Of a DNA stretch of 60,787 bases, positions 7,694 through 17,839 are shown piece by piece. A model generated the notes under the pieces. The model was not told where the DNA came from. It saw only the letters and a list, made by a program, of their open reading frames with translations, and searched no databases. Origin of the DNA: Trichococcus alkaliphilus (GTDB lineage: Bacteria > Bacillota > Bacilli > Lactobacillales > Aerococcaceae). Each line of letters starts with the position of its first letter. Within the stretch, counting starts at the first letter, position 1. The DNA lies in NCBI RefSeq assembly GCF_003008695.1, contig NZ_PXZT01000016.1, forward strand, positions 1-60,787, given 5' to 3'. Both the position numbers and the translations under genes were made by a program.

Positions 7694-8770
7694 ATGCAAA
7701 ATATAATGGAAACGATTCAAAATTTGACAAACATCCCGTCGCCGACAGGCTATACGGCGGAAATCATCGATTTTTTGGATGAAAATTTGAAACAGAAGGG
7801 GTACAAACCTGAAAAAAATCATAAAGGCAGTCTGATGGTGACGGTTAAAGGCACCGAATATCAAAGCAGGCGATTCGTGACGGCGCATATCGATACGCTG
7901 GGGGCAATGGTGCGCGCAATCAAACCGGATGGAAGACTGAAAATCGACCTGATCGGCGGATTCACTTATCATTCGATCGATGGGGAATATTGTACGGTCC
8001 ATAGTGCAGCCACAGGAAAAGATTGGACGGGAACGATATTGTTGCACCAAACGAGCGTCCATGTCTATAAGGATGCGCGCACGGCTGAACGAAACCAGGA
8101 CAATATGGAAATCCGGCTGGATGCAGAAGTGCACAACGCCAAAGATGTTTCTGCGCTTGGCATCGGCGTAGGGGATTTCATCAGCTTTGCGCCTCGGACA
8201 GAAATTACCCCGTCCGGTTACATAAAATCAAGGCATCTGGACGATAAAGCCAGCGCGGCTATCCTGCTGCAGTTCCTGCACCGCATCGCGGACGAAAAAT
8301 TGACGCTGCCTTACACGACTTGTTTCTTTTTTTCGAACAATGAAGAAATCGGCTACGGTGGCAACTCGAATATGCCACCGAACACAGTGGAATATTTGGC
8401 TGTCGATATGGGAGCGATGGGCGACGACCAGCAGACTGACGAGTATACCGTGTCCATCTGCGTGAAGGATGGATCGGGTCCTTATCACTTCGGACTTCGG
8501 CAACAGTTGGTCGGATTATGCGAATCACAGGAAATTCCTTACAAGCTGGATATCTATCCGTTTTACGGCAGTGATGCTTCTGCAGCCATGAAAGCGGGTT
8601 GGGACGTCCGCCACGCTTTGATCGGGCCGGGAATCGATGCAAGCCATGCCTATGAACGTACCCATCGGAAGTCCTTGGAAGCCTGCTCCAAACTGCTGGA
8701 AGCGTATCTGTCCGCTCCGATGATCGGCAAACAGCCTTGGGAACTAGGGGATATTGAATGGAACAATTAA
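7694..8770 (+). CDS. M42 family metallopeptidase (aminopeptidase/endoglucanase family)
   Basis: 358 aa. Two-metal aminopeptidase fold: TAHIDTLGAM (H65, D67), HLDDKASAA (bridging Asp), NNEEIGYGGNS (catalytic Glu-Glu), VDMGAMG and the C-terminal DASHAYERTH supply the metal ligands in family order. Members are cytosolic and trim peptides from the N-terminus. Start ATG 7694 follows AGGAG at eight bases; the upstream in-frame extension overlaps the promoter. The stop overlaps the start of the downstream permease gene by 13 bases, so they form a two-gene operon. Confidence 0.9.
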   Translation: MQNIMETIQNLTNIPSPTGYTAEIIDFLDENLKQKGYKPEKNHKGSLMVTVKGTEYQSRRFVTAHIDTLGAMVRAIKPDGRLKIDLIGGFTYHSIDGEYCTVHSAATGKDWTGTILLHQTSVHVYKDARTAERNQDNMEIRLDAEVHNAKDVSALGIGVGDFISFAPRTEITPSGYIKSRHLDDKASAAILLQFLHRIADEKLTLPYTTCFFFSNNEEIGYGGNSNMPPNTVEYLAVDMGAMGDDQQTDEYTVSICVKDGSGPYHFGLRQQLVGLCESQEIPYKLDIYPFYGSDASAAMKAGWDVRHALIGPGIDASHAYERTHRKSLEACSKLLEAYLSAPMIGKQPWELGDIEWNN

Positions 8771-9861
8771 GGAAAACGAATCTGCTCTACTGGAGTGTTT
8801 GGCTTTTGGTGATGGCGTGCCTGATTTGGGTGTCAACCAAAATCGATTTTATTTTTTATCCGATCGGCGCCTTCATCTCGACGATCTTCACGCCAGTGCT
8901 TGTGGCGGGCTTTCTGTATTATATTTTCACTCCGTTCATCGAAATGCTCGAGAACAGGCTGAACATCAAACGGCCGATAGGCATCCTCATCGTCATGGTT
9001 CTGTTGATCGGCATCGTCATTTTCTCTTTTCTGGGGCTCATTCCGAATCTCGTAAGCCAAATCGGAGAGCTGTTGACGAATTTGCCTAACGTAGTCCGTT
9101 CCTTGAATAAACTCTATCAACAAGTGATTGAACAGGAATGGGTTCAGCGACTGGATATCCCGACCCAATTGTCTCAGTTGAGCGGAAATATCCAAAGCAG
9201 CATCAGCGCCTTCCTGAATGGCTTGACGGGCAGCATCGGTTCCGTGCTCTCGGCCGTAGCTAATATCGCGTTGCTTGTCATCATCATTCCGTTGATTTTT
9301 TTCTACATGCTGAAGGATGGGCATAAGTTTCCTGAAGCGGTCGCCCAATTGCTGCCGCATGAATATTCCGCTGATGTACTGGCCCTGTTCAAGGAAATCA
9401 ACAAAACGATCGCCAAATACATCAGCGGGCAGGCGCTTGTATGTCTATTCGTCGGGACATTCACCTTTATCGGGTATCTGCTGATCGGACTGCCGTATGC
9501 CTTCCTACTTGGGGTCACAGCAGCCATCACGAACATCATTCCTTACCTTGGACCATACATCGGCTTGATTCCGGCAGCGATAATTGGATTGACAGTCTCC
9601 CCGACAAAAGCACTGTTGGTCTGTGTCGTCGTGTTGGTGGTACAGCAAGTGGAATCCAACATCATTTCCCCGAATGTTTTGGGAAAAACGCTGGATATGC
9701 ATCCGCTGACGATTCTGTTTCTGCTATTGGCTGTGGGCAAAATATCCGGCGTCCTGGGCATGATATTGGCGATTCCCACGTATGCAGTCGTGAAAACCAT
9801 TGTCCAATATGTCCACCGTTACGTCAAAAACAGAAAGAAAAAAGTGTTATATAAAGAATAA
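8758..9861 (+). CDS. AI-2E family transporter (PerM/YdgG-like permease)
   Basis: 367 aa integral membrane protein with about eight hydrophobic segments: two near the N-terminus (about 10-65), one at 75-97, then after a polar loop (about 100-155) a C-terminal membrane block. Conserved family motifs include PLIFFYMLKDG (about 178-188) and NIIPYLGPYIGLIPA (about 260-274). The family is named for a proposed autoinducer-2 exporter, but other members act as Na+/H+ antiporters, so no substrate is assigned. Its start lies inside the peptidase gene. Confidence 0.85.
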   Translation: MEQLRKTNLLYWSVWLLVMACLIWVSTKIDFIFYPIGAFISTIFTPVLVAGFLYYIFTPFIEMLENRLNIKRPIGILIVMVLLIGIVIFSFLGLIPNLVSQIGELLTNLPNVVRSLNKLYQQVIEQEWVQRLDIPTQLSQLSGNIQSSISAFLNGLTGSIGSVLSAVANIALLVIIIPLIFFYMLKDGHKFPEAVAQLLPHEYSADVLALFKEINKTIAKYISGQALVCLFVGTFTFIGYLLIGLPYAFLLGVTAAITNIIPYLGPYIGLIPAAIIGLTVSPTKALLVCVVVLVVQQVESNIISPNVLGKTLDMHPLTILFLLLAVGKISGVLGMILAIPTYAVVKTIVQYVHRYVKNRKKKVLYKE

Positions 9862-9874
9862 TAAAAATTAATGT

Positions 9875-9920
9875 GGATTCCAAGGGTTATTGATTGCTTT
9901 TTACCTTTGGAATCCTTTAT
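9875..9920 (+). terminator. terminator of the peptidase-permease operon
   Basis: Stem GGATTCCAAGG with CCTTTGGAATCC (9875-9886 with 9904-9915), then TTTATTAT. Confidence 0.85.
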
Positions 9921-10041
9921 TATGTAAAAAGTGTTAAGGGCATAACGAATCAATTTGTGCAGTTTTTATTATGAATTATGAGAATGGCGGCAATTGGTTT
10001 GTGCAAAATATATTAATACGGAAATTTTAGGAGGAAGTACA

Positions 10042-11400
10042 ATGAAAGTAATCGTAGTGGGATGTACACATGCCGGAACGTCAGCAGTGAAGACAATTTT
10101 GAAGGAGAATCCAGGTACTGAATTAACAGTATATGAAAGAAACGACAACGTTTCATTCTTGTCATGCGGGATTGCGCTTTACGTCGGCGGTGTCGTGAAA
10201 GATCCACAAGGATTATTCTACTCTAACCCTGAGGAGCTTGCTTCACTAGGCGCAAACGTAAACATGCAACATGATGTAACAAACATTGATACAGCTGCTA
10301 AAACTGTTTCTGTGAAAAACTTAGTTACCGGCGAAGAATTCCAAGACACATATGACAAGTTAGTTTTAACGGTCGGCTCATGGCCAATCATCCCGCCAAT
10401 CGAAGGCATCCACAGCAAAAATGTTTTGCTGAGCAAAAACTATAACCAAGCAAAAGAAATCATCGCATGCAAAAACGATAAAAAGAAAATCGTCGTTGTC
10501 GGCGGCGGCTACATCGGTATCGAGTTGGTAGAAGCATTTGCCAACGATGGAAAAGATGTAACCTTGGTCGATGGTTTGGATCGTATTCTGAATAAATATT
10601 TGGATTCCGAATTCACGGATATCCTTGAAGATGATTTGCGCGCACATGGCGTAAAAGTACAATTGAACGAAATGGTTAAAGGGTTCAAAGATAATGAAGC
10701 TGGAGACATCACAACGGTCGTTACGACAGGTGGAGAATACGAAGCCGAAATGGTCATCTTATGCGTCGGTTTCAGACCGAATACGGAACTTGTCAAAGGT
10801 CAAGTGGATATGATGAAGAACGGTGCGATCATCGTGAATGACTACATGCAAACAAGCTTACCTGACGTTTACGCAGCAGGAGACAGTTGTGCTGTGAACT
10901 ACAACCCGAACGGCGGACATGCATATATTCCATTAGCAACAAATGCTGTACGTATGGGATGGTTGGTCGGTAAAAACATCAACGGACCTAAAATGAAATA
11001 CCGCGGAACCCAATCCACTTCCGGATTGTACCTTAATGGCTTCACTATCGGGTCTACCGGTGTGAACGATGCGAGCGCAGAAGCTTTCGGACTTGAAACA
11101 CGCTCAGTAGTTCTGGAAGACTTCTACCGTCCGGAATTCATGCCATCAAATGAAAAATTGTTGATGAAACTTGTCTATGAAGTAGGCACGAACCGCATCG
11201 TCGGTGGACAGCTGATGTCCAAGTATGACATCACACAATCAGCCAATACTTTATCATTGGCTATCCAAAACAAAATGACGATCGAAGATCTGGCTCTGGT
11301 CGACTTCTTCTTCCAACCTCATTTTGACCGTCCTTGGAACTATTTGAACTTGTTGGCTCAAAAAGCTTTGGAACAAGAAGCAGAGTTAGCTGCTAAATAA
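10042..11400 (+). CDS. nox: FAD-dependent NADH oxidase (H2O-forming type)
   Basis: 452 aa flavoprotein of the pyridine-nucleotide disulfide oxidoreductase family. N-terminal FAD-binding strand VIVVGCTHAGTSA, the single redox-active Cys42 in SFLSCGIALYVGG, a second nucleotide-binding motif VVVGGGYIGIE, and DVYAAGDS for FAD. This single-cysteine layout fits water-forming NADH oxidases of lactic acid bacteria, which regenerate NAD+ and remove oxygen; coenzyme A disulfide reductase is the main alternative. TAGGAGGAAG gives a strong site for ATG 10042. It is monocistronic between two terminators, and its codon usage (many CAA, GAA, AAA) looks like a highly expressed gene. Confidence 0.92.
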   Translation: MKVIVVGCTHAGTSAVKTILKENPGTELTVYERNDNVSFLSCGIALYVGGVVKDPQGLFYSNPEELASLGANVNMQHDVTNIDTAAKTVSVKNLVTGEEFQDTYDKLVLTVGSWPIIPPIEGIHSKNVLLSKNYNQAKEIIACKNDKKKIVVVGGGYIGIELVEAFANDGKDVTLVDGLDRILNKYLDSEFTDILEDDLRAHGVKVQLNEMVKGFKDNEAGDITTVVTTGGEYEAEMVILCVGFRPNTELVKGQVDMMKNGAIIVNDYMQTSLPDVYAAGDSCAVNYNPNGGHAYIPLATNAVRMGWLVGKNINGPKMKYRGTQSTSGLYLNGFTIGSTGVNDASAEAFGLETRSVVLEDFYRPEFMPSNEKLLMKLVYEVGTNRIVGGQLMSKYDITQSANTLSLAIQNKMTIEDLALVDFFFQPHFDRPWNYLNLLAQKALEQEAELAAK

Positions 11401-11417
11401 TTCAATTCCATCTTTTG

Positions 11418-11462
11418 GAACCCCTCCGTTAATCGCTCCGTTGATTAACGGAGGGGTTCTTT
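11418..11462 (+). terminator. terminator of nox
   Basis: Perfect 17-bp stem (11418-11434 with 11443-11459), 8-nt loop, short T-run. Confidence 0.92.
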
Positions 11463-11575
11463 GTGGGATGGACGGTGTTTCCGGATAAAACACTTGTTTT
11501 TTTTGCCGGGTCATTAGATAATGAAAGGTAACAATGAACTTTCAAAGAGATATAAAAACGAAGGAGAAACAATCT

Positions 11576-12973
11576 ATGACCACAGACCCCAGTAATCAGA
11601 CCTTGCTTTGGCAACTGCTGCTGATTGCGGTATTGACATTGGTGAACGCATTTTTTGCGGCATCCGAAATCGCATTTGTTTCACTGAACAAAAATAGGGT
11701 GGCGAATCAAGCCATCAAAGGGGATGAAAAAGCGCGCAAAATTTTGGCGCTTTTGGACCATTCCGATGATTTTTTGGCGACTATCCAAGTTGCCATTACT
11801 TTCGCGGGCTTCCTTTCCAGTGCTTCGGCTGCCAATACTTTCGCAGCCAGACTCGATCCCTACCTGAGCAATATACCTGGCGCAGAACAGGCTGCCATTC
11901 TGATCGTGACATTAGCGCTCTCCTACATTTCGTTGGTCTTCGGTGAACTGTATCCGAAACAGCTGGGATTGCAACGTCCTGAAGAAGTGGCGCGGGCAGG
12001 TGCGGGCTTCATCACTGTCGTCCAAAAGCTGATGAAACCTTTCGTTTGGTTTTTGTCCTTTTCCACCAGTGTGCTGGAAAAAATGACGCCGATTACGTTC
12101 TCGAGCGGCAACGATATGTTTTCGCGTGAAGAAGTGCGGGAGCTGTTGGAAAAGAGCAGCGATGAAGGGACCATCGAACGGATGGAATTCAACATGCTGA
12201 AAGGGGTGCTTTCCATGGACAATAAAATGGCCCGGGAGGTTATGGTGCCGCGGACGGATACTTTCATGCTGAATGTGAACGATGATGTCGAGGCGAACAT
12301 AGAAGCAGCCTTGGATTCCCCGTATACCCGCATACCGATTTATGAAGATGACAAGGACAATATCATTGGGGTGTTGCATCTGAAGAATTTGTTGAAGGAA
12401 TCCAAGAATACCCCTATAAATCAGATTGATCTGCGAACAATCATGAATGAGCCGCTGTTTGTTCCGGAAACGATCATGACGGATGAATTGATGTCCTACC
12501 TGAAGAAAAGCCATAACCAACTGGCTTTGCTCCATGACGAATATGGCGGCATGGTCGGGATTGTGACCTTGGAGGACATTCTGGAAGAAATCGTTGGCGA
12601 TATCGAGGATGAATACGATGAAAGCTATGTGCTGATCGCGCGGATCAGCGATAATGTATACGAAGCCGATGGGGCTACGCCATTGCATCGCTTCAATGAT
12701 TATTTTGGCACGCAACTTGAATCAGCGGATGTCGATACGATTGCTGGTTATCTTTTGACTGAGTTGGGTGAGTTTCCGGAAGAAAATGAGGAAGCATCCA
12801 TCGAAGAGAATGGATTGGTCATCAAAACGTTGGAGTTCGACAATCGCCGTCTGCTGAAAGTCGGAGTATCTTACATGAACGAAAATGATCGGCCCGCAAA
12901 AGAACGTTTCAAAGAAGACGAGGCAGAGGCAGAAGCTGAAGAAGCCGCCGATGAAACGAGAGAAACAGAATGA
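11576..12973 (+). CDS. hemolysin-family CNNM/CBS transmembrane protein
   Basis: 465 aa. An N-terminal CNNM (DUF21) membrane domain of about four segments (about 8-200; signature FFAASEIAFVSLNKNR) is followed by two CBS domains (about 215-340; VMVPRTDTFML, VTLEDILEEIVGDI) and a CorC/HlyC domain (about 355-440), ending in an acidic, Glu/Ala-rich tail. Bacterial relatives are linked to Mg2+ or divalent-cation efflux; the hemolysin name is historical. Start at ATG 11576 behind AAGGAGA; the ORF opens 42 bases earlier without a better site. Monocistronic. Confidence 0.88.
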   Translation: MTTDPSNQTLLWQLLLIAVLTLVNAFFAASEIAFVSLNKNRVANQAIKGDEKARKILALLDHSDDFLATIQVAITFAGFLSSASAANTFAARLDPYLSNIPGAEQAAILIVTLALSYISLVFGELYPKQLGLQRPEEVARAGAGFITVVQKLMKPFVWFLSFSTSVLEKMTPITFSSGNDMFSREEVRELLEKSSDEGTIERMEFNMLKGVLSMDNKMAREVMVPRTDTFMLNVNDDVEANIEAALDSPYTRIPIYEDDKDNIIGVLHLKNLLKESKNTPINQIDLRTIMNEPLFVPETIMTDELMSYLKKSHNQLALLHDEYGGMVGIVTLEDILEEIVGDIEDEYDESYVLIARISDNVYEADGATPLHRFNDYFGTQLESADVDTIAGYLLTELGEFPEENEEASIEENGLVIKTLEFDNRRLLKVGVSYMNENDRPAKERFKEDEAEAEAEEAADETRETE

Positions 12974-12980
12974 ATGCTGA

Positions 12981-13031
12981 GCAGTTTTGCCCGGATCGAT
13001 AAAAATCGGTCAGGGCGAGGCTGCTTTTTTT
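12981..13031 (+). terminator. terminator of the CNNM/CBS gene
   Basis: GCAGTTTTGCCC pairs with GGGCGAGGCTGC (several G-U pairs) and is followed by T7. Confidence 0.8.
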
Positions 13032-13101
13032 GCAATCGGGCTTGGCATGCACACAGATAGCGACCCGTAATTGGGGGCAGCATGCTGATGCAACGACAAT
13101 C

Positions 13102-13130
13102 TTGTAGAATGCTCGGATTTCTTGTATAAT
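13102..13130 (+). promoter_or_regulatory. sigma-A promoter of prfC
   Basis: TTGTAG (13102-13107), 17-bp spacer, perfect TATAAT (13125-13130). The predicted start near 13137 gives a leader of about 300 nt. Confidence 0.8.
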
Positions 13131-13151
13131 AACAAAGGTATTATCGTGGGT

Positions 13152-13184
13152 TAGCGTGTGCATATTGCTCATGCTATCTTTTTG
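13152..13184 (+). terminator. promoter-proximal terminator in the prfC leader
   Basis: TAGCGTG (13152-13158) pairs with CATGCTA (13170-13176), one G-U pair, followed by TCTTTTTG. It begins about 15 nt after the predicted RNA start, so it could act as an attenuator or end a roughly 45-nt RNA. Confidence 0.5.
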
Positions 13185-13204
13185 TGTAATGGAAAGTAGA
13201 TAAT

Positions 13205-13370
13205 ATTTTGAAAACAAAAGTGCATCACCACAGGTGCTTCATGGTTTTTCAAAATGTTTCATGCATCCAATATAGATGGCTAGCTTCACGGGTAAGCCCT
13301 TCGGAATTTAGATAAATCGTACCTATTGCGCTCTTCGATGCTCAGTCGGCACGATTTCCTAAAATTCATT
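13205..13370 (+). other. structured 5' leader of prfC
   Basis: No gene is visible here. One hairpin pairs ATTTTGAAAA (13205-13214) with TTTTCAAAAT (13246-13255) around an inner CACC-ACA-GGTG stem. A second long hairpin pairs 13305-13320 (ending AAATCGT) with 13351-13367 (starting ACGATTT). No known riboswitch class was recognised. It may regulate release factor 3 synthesis. Confidence 0.45.
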
Positions 13371-13438
13371 CAGGGCTGAACGAACCCGTTCCGCTTTTCT
13401 TACGTTCACGATGGAGATATTCGAAAAAGGAGAACAAT

Positions 13439-15016
13439 ATGACTCAAACATTAGCAGATAAAGTAAAAGCAAGAAGAACTTTTGCCATCATTTCCCATCC
13501 GGATGCCGGTAAAACGACCATCACGGAGCAGTTGTTGTTGTTCGGGGGCGCAATCCGCCAAGCAGGGACGGTAAAAGGGAAAAAATCAGGCAGATTCGCC
13601 AAATCGGATTGGATGGATATCGAAAAACAAAGGGGTATTTCGGTAACCAGTTCGGTCATGCAGGTTGATTATGACGGAAAACAGATCAATATTTTGGATA
13701 CACCCGGGCATGAGGATTTCTCGGAAGATACGTACCGGACGCTGATGGCTGTGGACAGCGCAGTGATGGTAATCGACAGCGGGAAGGGTATTGAGCCCCA
13801 GACAAAGAAATTATTCAAAGTCTGCAGCATGAGAGGGATTCCGATCTTTACCTTCATCAATAAATTGGACCGTGATGGCCGTGAGCCGATGGATCTGATT
13901 GCGGAGTTGGAAGAAGTTTTGGGGATCGATGCCTATCCGATGAACTGGCCGATGGGCATGGGAAAAAATTTGTTGGGTCTGTATGACATCTACAACAATC
14001 GCGTGGAATTGACTCATCCCGAAGAGAATGAAGACAACGATTTCCTGCCGCTGAATGAAGATGGCGAAATCGAAGGCGATTATCAAGTGATGCAATCAAC
14101 CATCTATACCCAAGCGGTTGAAGATGTACAGTTACTGAAAGAGGCGGGCAACGACTTTTCGGAAGAAGCGATCGCAGCCGGGAAACTGACGCCTGTCTTC
14201 TTCGGATCAGCTTTGACTGGCTTCGGCGTCCAGACATTCCTCGATGCCTTTGTGGATTTTGCTCCGAGCCCAAGTGAGCATGTGACCGTAGCGGAAGAGA
14301 TTGTTGAACCTACTGACGAAAACTTTACCGGCTTCATCTTCAAGATCCAAGCAAATATGAATCCAGCTCACCGAGACAGGATTGCCTTCGTGCGGGTCTG
14401 CTCCGGTGAATTCAAACCCGGAATGGACGTTTATGTTCACCGTACCGGCAAAAAAATCAAACTGGCGCATACGACGCAGTTCATGGCCGATTCCCGTGAG
14501 CAAGTCCAAACGGCTGTAGCTGGCGACATCATCGGACTGTACGACACCGGTAACTTCCAAATCGGCGATACAATCTATGAAGGCAAAAAAGGCCTTCAGT
14601 TCGAAGCGTTGCCGCAATTTACACCGGAACTGTTCATGAAAGTCACTCCGAAAAATGTCATGAAGCAGAAATCTTTCCATAAAGGTGTACAACAGTTGGT
14701 TCAAGAAGGGGCCATCCAATTGTACAAAACCTACCATACAGAAGATTACATTCTGGGTGCGGTCGGACAATTGCAGTTTGAAGTGTTCCAGTACCGTTTG
14801 CTGCATGAATACAACGCAGAGGTCGAAATGACGCCGATGGGCTCGAAAATTGCCCGATGGATCGATTCGGAAGATCTGGATCCGAACATGTCCTCAAGCC
14901 GTAACTTATTGTGCCGCGACCGTTTCGGCAACCCGGTATTCCTTTTTGAAAACCAATTTGCTATGCGCTGGTTTGAGGATAAGTATCCGGAAGTCAAATT
15001 GACAGCTTTGCTTTGA
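13439..15016 (+). CDS. prfC: peptide chain release factor 3
   Basis: 525 aa translational GTPase. RF3 removes RF1 and RF2 from the ribosome after termination. GTPase motifs: SHPDAGKTT (19-27, P-loop), DTPGHEDF (G3) and NKLD (G4); domains II and III follow with the RF3-typical [25 protein letters not shown]. Start ATG 13439 is preceded by AAAAAGGAG. It is monocistronic, with a strong promoter, a long structured leader and a bidirectional terminator. The length (usual about 520-530) and closing segment ([13 protein letters not shown]) are normal for the family. Confidence 0.97.
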   Translation: MTQTLADKVKARRTFAIISHPDAGKTTITEQLLLFGGAIRQAGTVKGKKSGRFAKSDWMDIEKQRGISVTSSVMQVDYDGKQINILDTPGHEDFSEDTYRTLMAVDSAVMVIDSGKGIEPQTKKLFKVCSMRGIPIFTFINKLDRDGREPMDLIAELEEVLGIDAYPMNWPMGMGKNLLGLYDIYNNRVELTHPEENEDNDFLPLNEDGEIEGDYQVMQSTIYTQAVEDVQLLKEAGNDFSEEAIAAGKLTPVFFGSALTGFGVQTFLDAFVDFAPSPSEHVTVAEEIVEPTDENFTGFIFKIQANMNPAHRDRIAFVRVCSGEFKPGMDVYVHRTGKKIKLAHTTQFMADSREQVQTAVAGDIIGLYDTGNFQIGDTIYEGKKGLQFEALPQFTPELFMKVTPKNVMKQKSFHKGVQQLVQEGAIQLYKTYHTEDYILGAVGQLQFEVFQYRLLHEYNAEVEMTPMGSKIARWIDSEDLDPNMSSSRNLLCRDRFGNPVFLFENQFAMRWFEDKYPEVKLTALL

Positions 15017-15043
15017 TTTGAACCATCAAAAAAAACAAAACAA

Positions 15044-15077
15044 AAAACGCACATTGCTGAAAAGCAGTGTGCGTTTT
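15044..15077. terminator. bidirectional terminator after prfC
   Basis: Fifteen-bp stem (15044-15058 with 15063-15077) around a GAAA tetraloop, A-rich before and T-rich after; shared with the convergent DUF1827 gene. Confidence 0.92.
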
Positions 15078-15117
15078 GCGTTAAGAAGAGTTTTTTTTCG
15101 AGTGCAGAAAATGTCAA

Positions 15118-15393
15118 TCATTTCAGATGAGATAGCTCCACGAAGTTATGACCAGGCATAACTTCCACATCATCAACGGTAAGGTGCAACAATTTCGTCA
15201 GCACAAAGTCGATTTCACTTTGTTTTACGCGACGATTTTTGTTGAGGATAATGACATCCTCATGTGTTACGGCACCGGTAAAGATGACTGTAGTTTGTCC
15301 CAAAGAATAAACTTTGACAAATTGAGCATCGGTGTTGGCCAATTGCTCACGTACAAGATCAGCGTGGCTATTTGTAACATCGATCAATTTCAT
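15118..15393 (-). CDS. DUF1827 family protein
   Basis: 91 aa small soluble protein, known only as a conserved family of Lactobacillales; the start MKLIDVTNSHADLVREQL and the KVYSLGQTTVIFTGA strand are characteristic. Alternating strands and helices suggest a compact alpha/beta domain without catalytic motifs. No function is known. It starts at ATG 15393 behind TTAGGGGTG, has its own TATAAT promoter and lies between prfC and clpE, convergent with prfC. Confidence 0.85.
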   Translation of the reverse strand: MKLIDVTNSHADLVREQLANTDAQFVKVYSLGQTTVIFTGAVTHEDVIILNKNRRVKQSEIDFVLTKLLHLTVDDVEVMPGHNFVELSHLK

Positions 15394-15433
15394 GGACGAA
15401 CACCCCTAACTTAGGTTGGCTGTTTATAGAATA

Positions 15434-15462
15434 ATTATATAACAACTGTTGATTTATTTAAA
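15434..15462 (-). promoter_or_regulatory. promoter of the DUF1827 gene
   Basis: Minus strand: TTTAAA (15462-15457), 17-bp spacer, perfect TATAAT (15439-15434). Confidence 0.6.
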
Positions 15463-15504
15463 GGGTAAAGAAATAAATGAATAATTTTCATAGCCTTTCA
15501 AAAG

Positions 15505-15541
15505 AAAAAGGCAAGAGCCAATTCATGAACTCTTGCCTTTT
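15505..15541 (-). terminator. terminator of clpE
   Basis: Twelve-bp stem AAAAGGCAAGAG/CTCTTGCCTTTT (15506-15517 with 15530-15541) just past the clpE stop, with an A-run that reads as U on the minus strand. Confidence 0.9.
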
Positions 15542-15554
15542 GCGAAAGCGTATC

Positions 15555-17759
15555 TTATTCAGATGAAGTTGTTTCTGTGCGTTCTACTTTGCTGACGACC
15601 ATCAGATTGCCTTCTTCATCTGCATCGACAAACAAATTTTTGATTTTCGGGTTATCCAAGTAGAATTCAGCTACCTGGTCCTCGATCTGATCCTGGATGA
15701 CGCGGCGCAGCGGGCGTGCACCCATGCTTGGGTCATATCCAAGATCGATAAGGCGATCTTTTGCTTTCTGCGAGACGGTAACGCTGATTTCCTTATCCTT
15801 CAACAATTCGTTGACGTCATCCAACATAAGCGTGACGATGCTGCTCAAATTCTCTTTGGACAACTGGTTGAACTCGACGATCGCATCGAAGCGGTTGATG
15901 AATTCAGGCTTGAAGTAATCGCTCAAGCGATTCAGGATGGAATGCGTCTTGCCTTTCATGGCTGCGCCAAATCCTACACTTGCTTCCTGGACGCCCGTGC
16001 CGGCATTGCTGGTCATGATGATGATGGTGTCTTTGAAGCTGACGGTTCTGCCTTGCGAATCCGTCAGGCGGCCGTCGTCAAGGATCTGCAGGAAGAGATG
16101 CATCACATCCGGATGGGCTTTTTCGACTTCATCCAGAAGCAGAATGCTGTAGGGACTGCGGCGGACACGCTCGGTCAGTTGGCCGGCTTCGTCATAGCCG
16201 ATGTACCCGGGAGGCGAACCGATCAATTTGGAGACGGCATGTTTTTCCATGTATTCACTCATGTCGAAGCGGATGATCGCATCTTCTGTCCCGAACATTT
16301 CGATCGCCAACTGTTTGGCCAATTCGGTCTTGCCGACACCTGTAGGTCCCACAAACAAGAAGGAGCCGATCGGGCGGTTTTTGCGGCTCAATCCGATCCG
16401 GTTTCTGCGGATCGCTTTGGATACTTTGTCGATGGCTTCGTCCTGGCCGATGACATTTTTCTTCAGATCGGCATCAAGATTCCTCAATTGCGTTTGTTCT
16501 TTTTCAAGCAACTCACCGACCGGGATATTTGTTTTGATCTCAATGATCTTTTGGATATCCTGTTCTGTGACGACGGGATCACCATCGGCTGGCGTCGGAT
16601 TTTGTTTCATCTTATTCAGATTTGTGATCTGATCGCGATAATAGGCAGCTTTTTCGTAATCTTCTGCATGCAGGGCTGCTTGTTTTTCCCGTTCCGCGGT
16701 TTCGATGCGTTCCTCGATCTGTTGCGGATCGATGGGCTTAATGGTCAGGTTCTTTTTGGATCCGGACTCATCGAGCAAGTCGATGGCTTTGTCCGGAAGG
16801 AAGCGATCCTGGATATAGCGGTGCGATAATTTGACAGCCGCTTCCAGTGCCTTATCCGAATATTTGACGTGATGATAATCTTCGTATTTCGGACGGATGC
16901 CTTGGAGAATGATCAACGTCTGTTCAGGCGTCGGTTCATTCACGCGGACGGGCTGGAATCGGCGTTCCAATGCAGCGTCTTTTTCGATTCTGCGGTACTC
17001 ATTCAGCGTTGTGGCGCCGACCAATTGCAGTTCGCCTCTCGCAAGGGCGGGCTTCAGGATATTGCCTGCATCCATACTGCCCTCAGCGTTTCCTGCGCCG
17101 ACGATTTCATGGATTTCATCGATGAAGAGGATGATTTGTTTGTTCGCGCGGATTTCATCCATCAGCTTCTGCATCCGTTCTTCGAATTGGCCGCGGATGC
17201 CGGTTCCTTGGACGAGCGAGACGACATCCAAGCGGATCACTTCTTTGTCCAGCAATTTCTGAGGAACATCACCGTCCACGATTTTTTGGGCAAGGCCTTC
17301 CACTACGGCAGTTTTGCCGACACCGGCTTCCCCTGTGAGTACCGGGTTGTTTTTCGTGCGGCGATTCAGGATTTCGATGACGCGTGCGATTTCACTGTCT
17401 CTTCCGATGACAGGGTCGATGCCGCCATCGCGGGCCAATTGCGTCAGGTTGATGCCGTATTCGTCAAGCAAGCCGCCTTTGCCGCCGCCTTTTCCTCCAC
17501 GGGCAGCTTCAGGGGCAGGAGGCTGTTGGAAATTCTGTTCTTGGTTTTGCTGCATTTTCTTGAAGAAGGAATCAAGATTACCGAAAGAAAAAGGGTCTAC
17601 GGGGCCTTGGGATCTTGGATTCGGATTGTTTTGCTGCGATTGAGCGGCTTTGAATTCTTGATAGCAACTCTGGCATAAGTCGATTTGGCGTCTTTGTCCA
17701 TTCACGCTGGCATACAGATGAATGGAAGCTTGGTTTTTTTCGCAATTTTGACAAAGCAT
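15555..17759 (-). CDS. clpE: ATP-dependent Clp protease ATP-binding subunit ClpE
   Basis: 734 aa Hsp100 unfoldase. ClpE feeds misfolded proteins to ClpP. An N-terminal treble-clef zinc finger (C3, C6, C29, C32) replaces the usual Clp N-domain; then a Q/N/G-rich linker, AAA+ module 1 (Walker [11 protein letters not shown], Walker [11 protein letters not shown]), a UVR-like coiled coil around 335-385, and AAA+ module 2 ([20 protein letters not shown]). These features separate it from ClpC and ClpB. I start it at ATG 17759 behind GAAAGGAAG; the frame extends nine codons upstream. Two CtsR operators overlap its promoter, so heat-shock control is clear. Confidence 0.96.
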   Translation of the reverse strand: MLCQNCEKNQASIHLYASVNGQRRQIDLCQSCYQEFKAAQSQQNNPNPRSQGPVDPFSFGNLDSFFKKMQQNQEQNFQQPPAPEAARGGKGGGKGGLLDEYGINLTQLARDGGIDPVIGRDSEIARVIEILNRRTKNNPVLTGEAGVGKTAVVEGLAQKIVDGDVPQKLLDKEVIRLDVVSLVQGTGIRGQFEERMQKLMDEIRANKQIILFIDEIHEIVGAGNAEGSMDAGNILKPALARGELQLVGATTLNEYRRIEKDAALERRFQPVRVNEPTPEQTLIILQGIRPKYEDYHHVKYSDKALEAAVKLSHRYIQDRFLPDKAIDLLDESGSKKNLTIKPIDPQQIEERIETAEREKQAALHAEDYEKAAYYRDQITNLNKMKQNPTPADGDPVVTEQDIQKIIEIKTNIPVGELLEKEQTQLRNLDADLKKNVIGQDEAIDKVSKAIRRNRIGLSRKNRPIGSFLFVGPTGVGKTELAKQLAIEMFGTEDAIIRFDMSEYMEKHAVSKLIGSPPGYIGYDEAGQLTERVRRSPYSILLLDEVEKAHPDVMHLFLQILDDGRLTDSQGRTVSFKDTIIIMTSNAGTGVQEASVGFGAAMKGKTHSILNRLSDYFKPEFINRFDAIVEFNQLSKENLSSIVTLMLDDVNELLKDKEISVTVSQKAKDRLIDLGYDPSMGARPLRRVIQDQIEDQVAEFYLDNPKIKNLFVDADEEGNLMVVSKVERTETTSSE

Positions 17760-17839
17760 GGCAATCTTCCTTTCTATATGGATCATAGCTACATGTATAT
17801 TATAGTAGTAACGGCTAAGGAATTCTCGTGAGAAGGTAT

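Noticed and set aside
9950-10020. Possible Rex operator (TTGTGC half-sites) before nox
   Set aside because: Only TTGTG half-sites occur, without the matching CACAA half at the right distance.
11912-12715. 267-codon open frame antisense to the CNNM/CBS gene
   Set aside because: Shadow of a well-supported gene: its composition is that of a reverse frame (His/Gln/Arg-rich), there is no ribosome site and no recognisable domain.
15942-16829. 295-codon open frame opposite clpE
   Set aside because: Lies wholly inside clpE on the other strand and has no family features; the ClpE reading is unambiguous.
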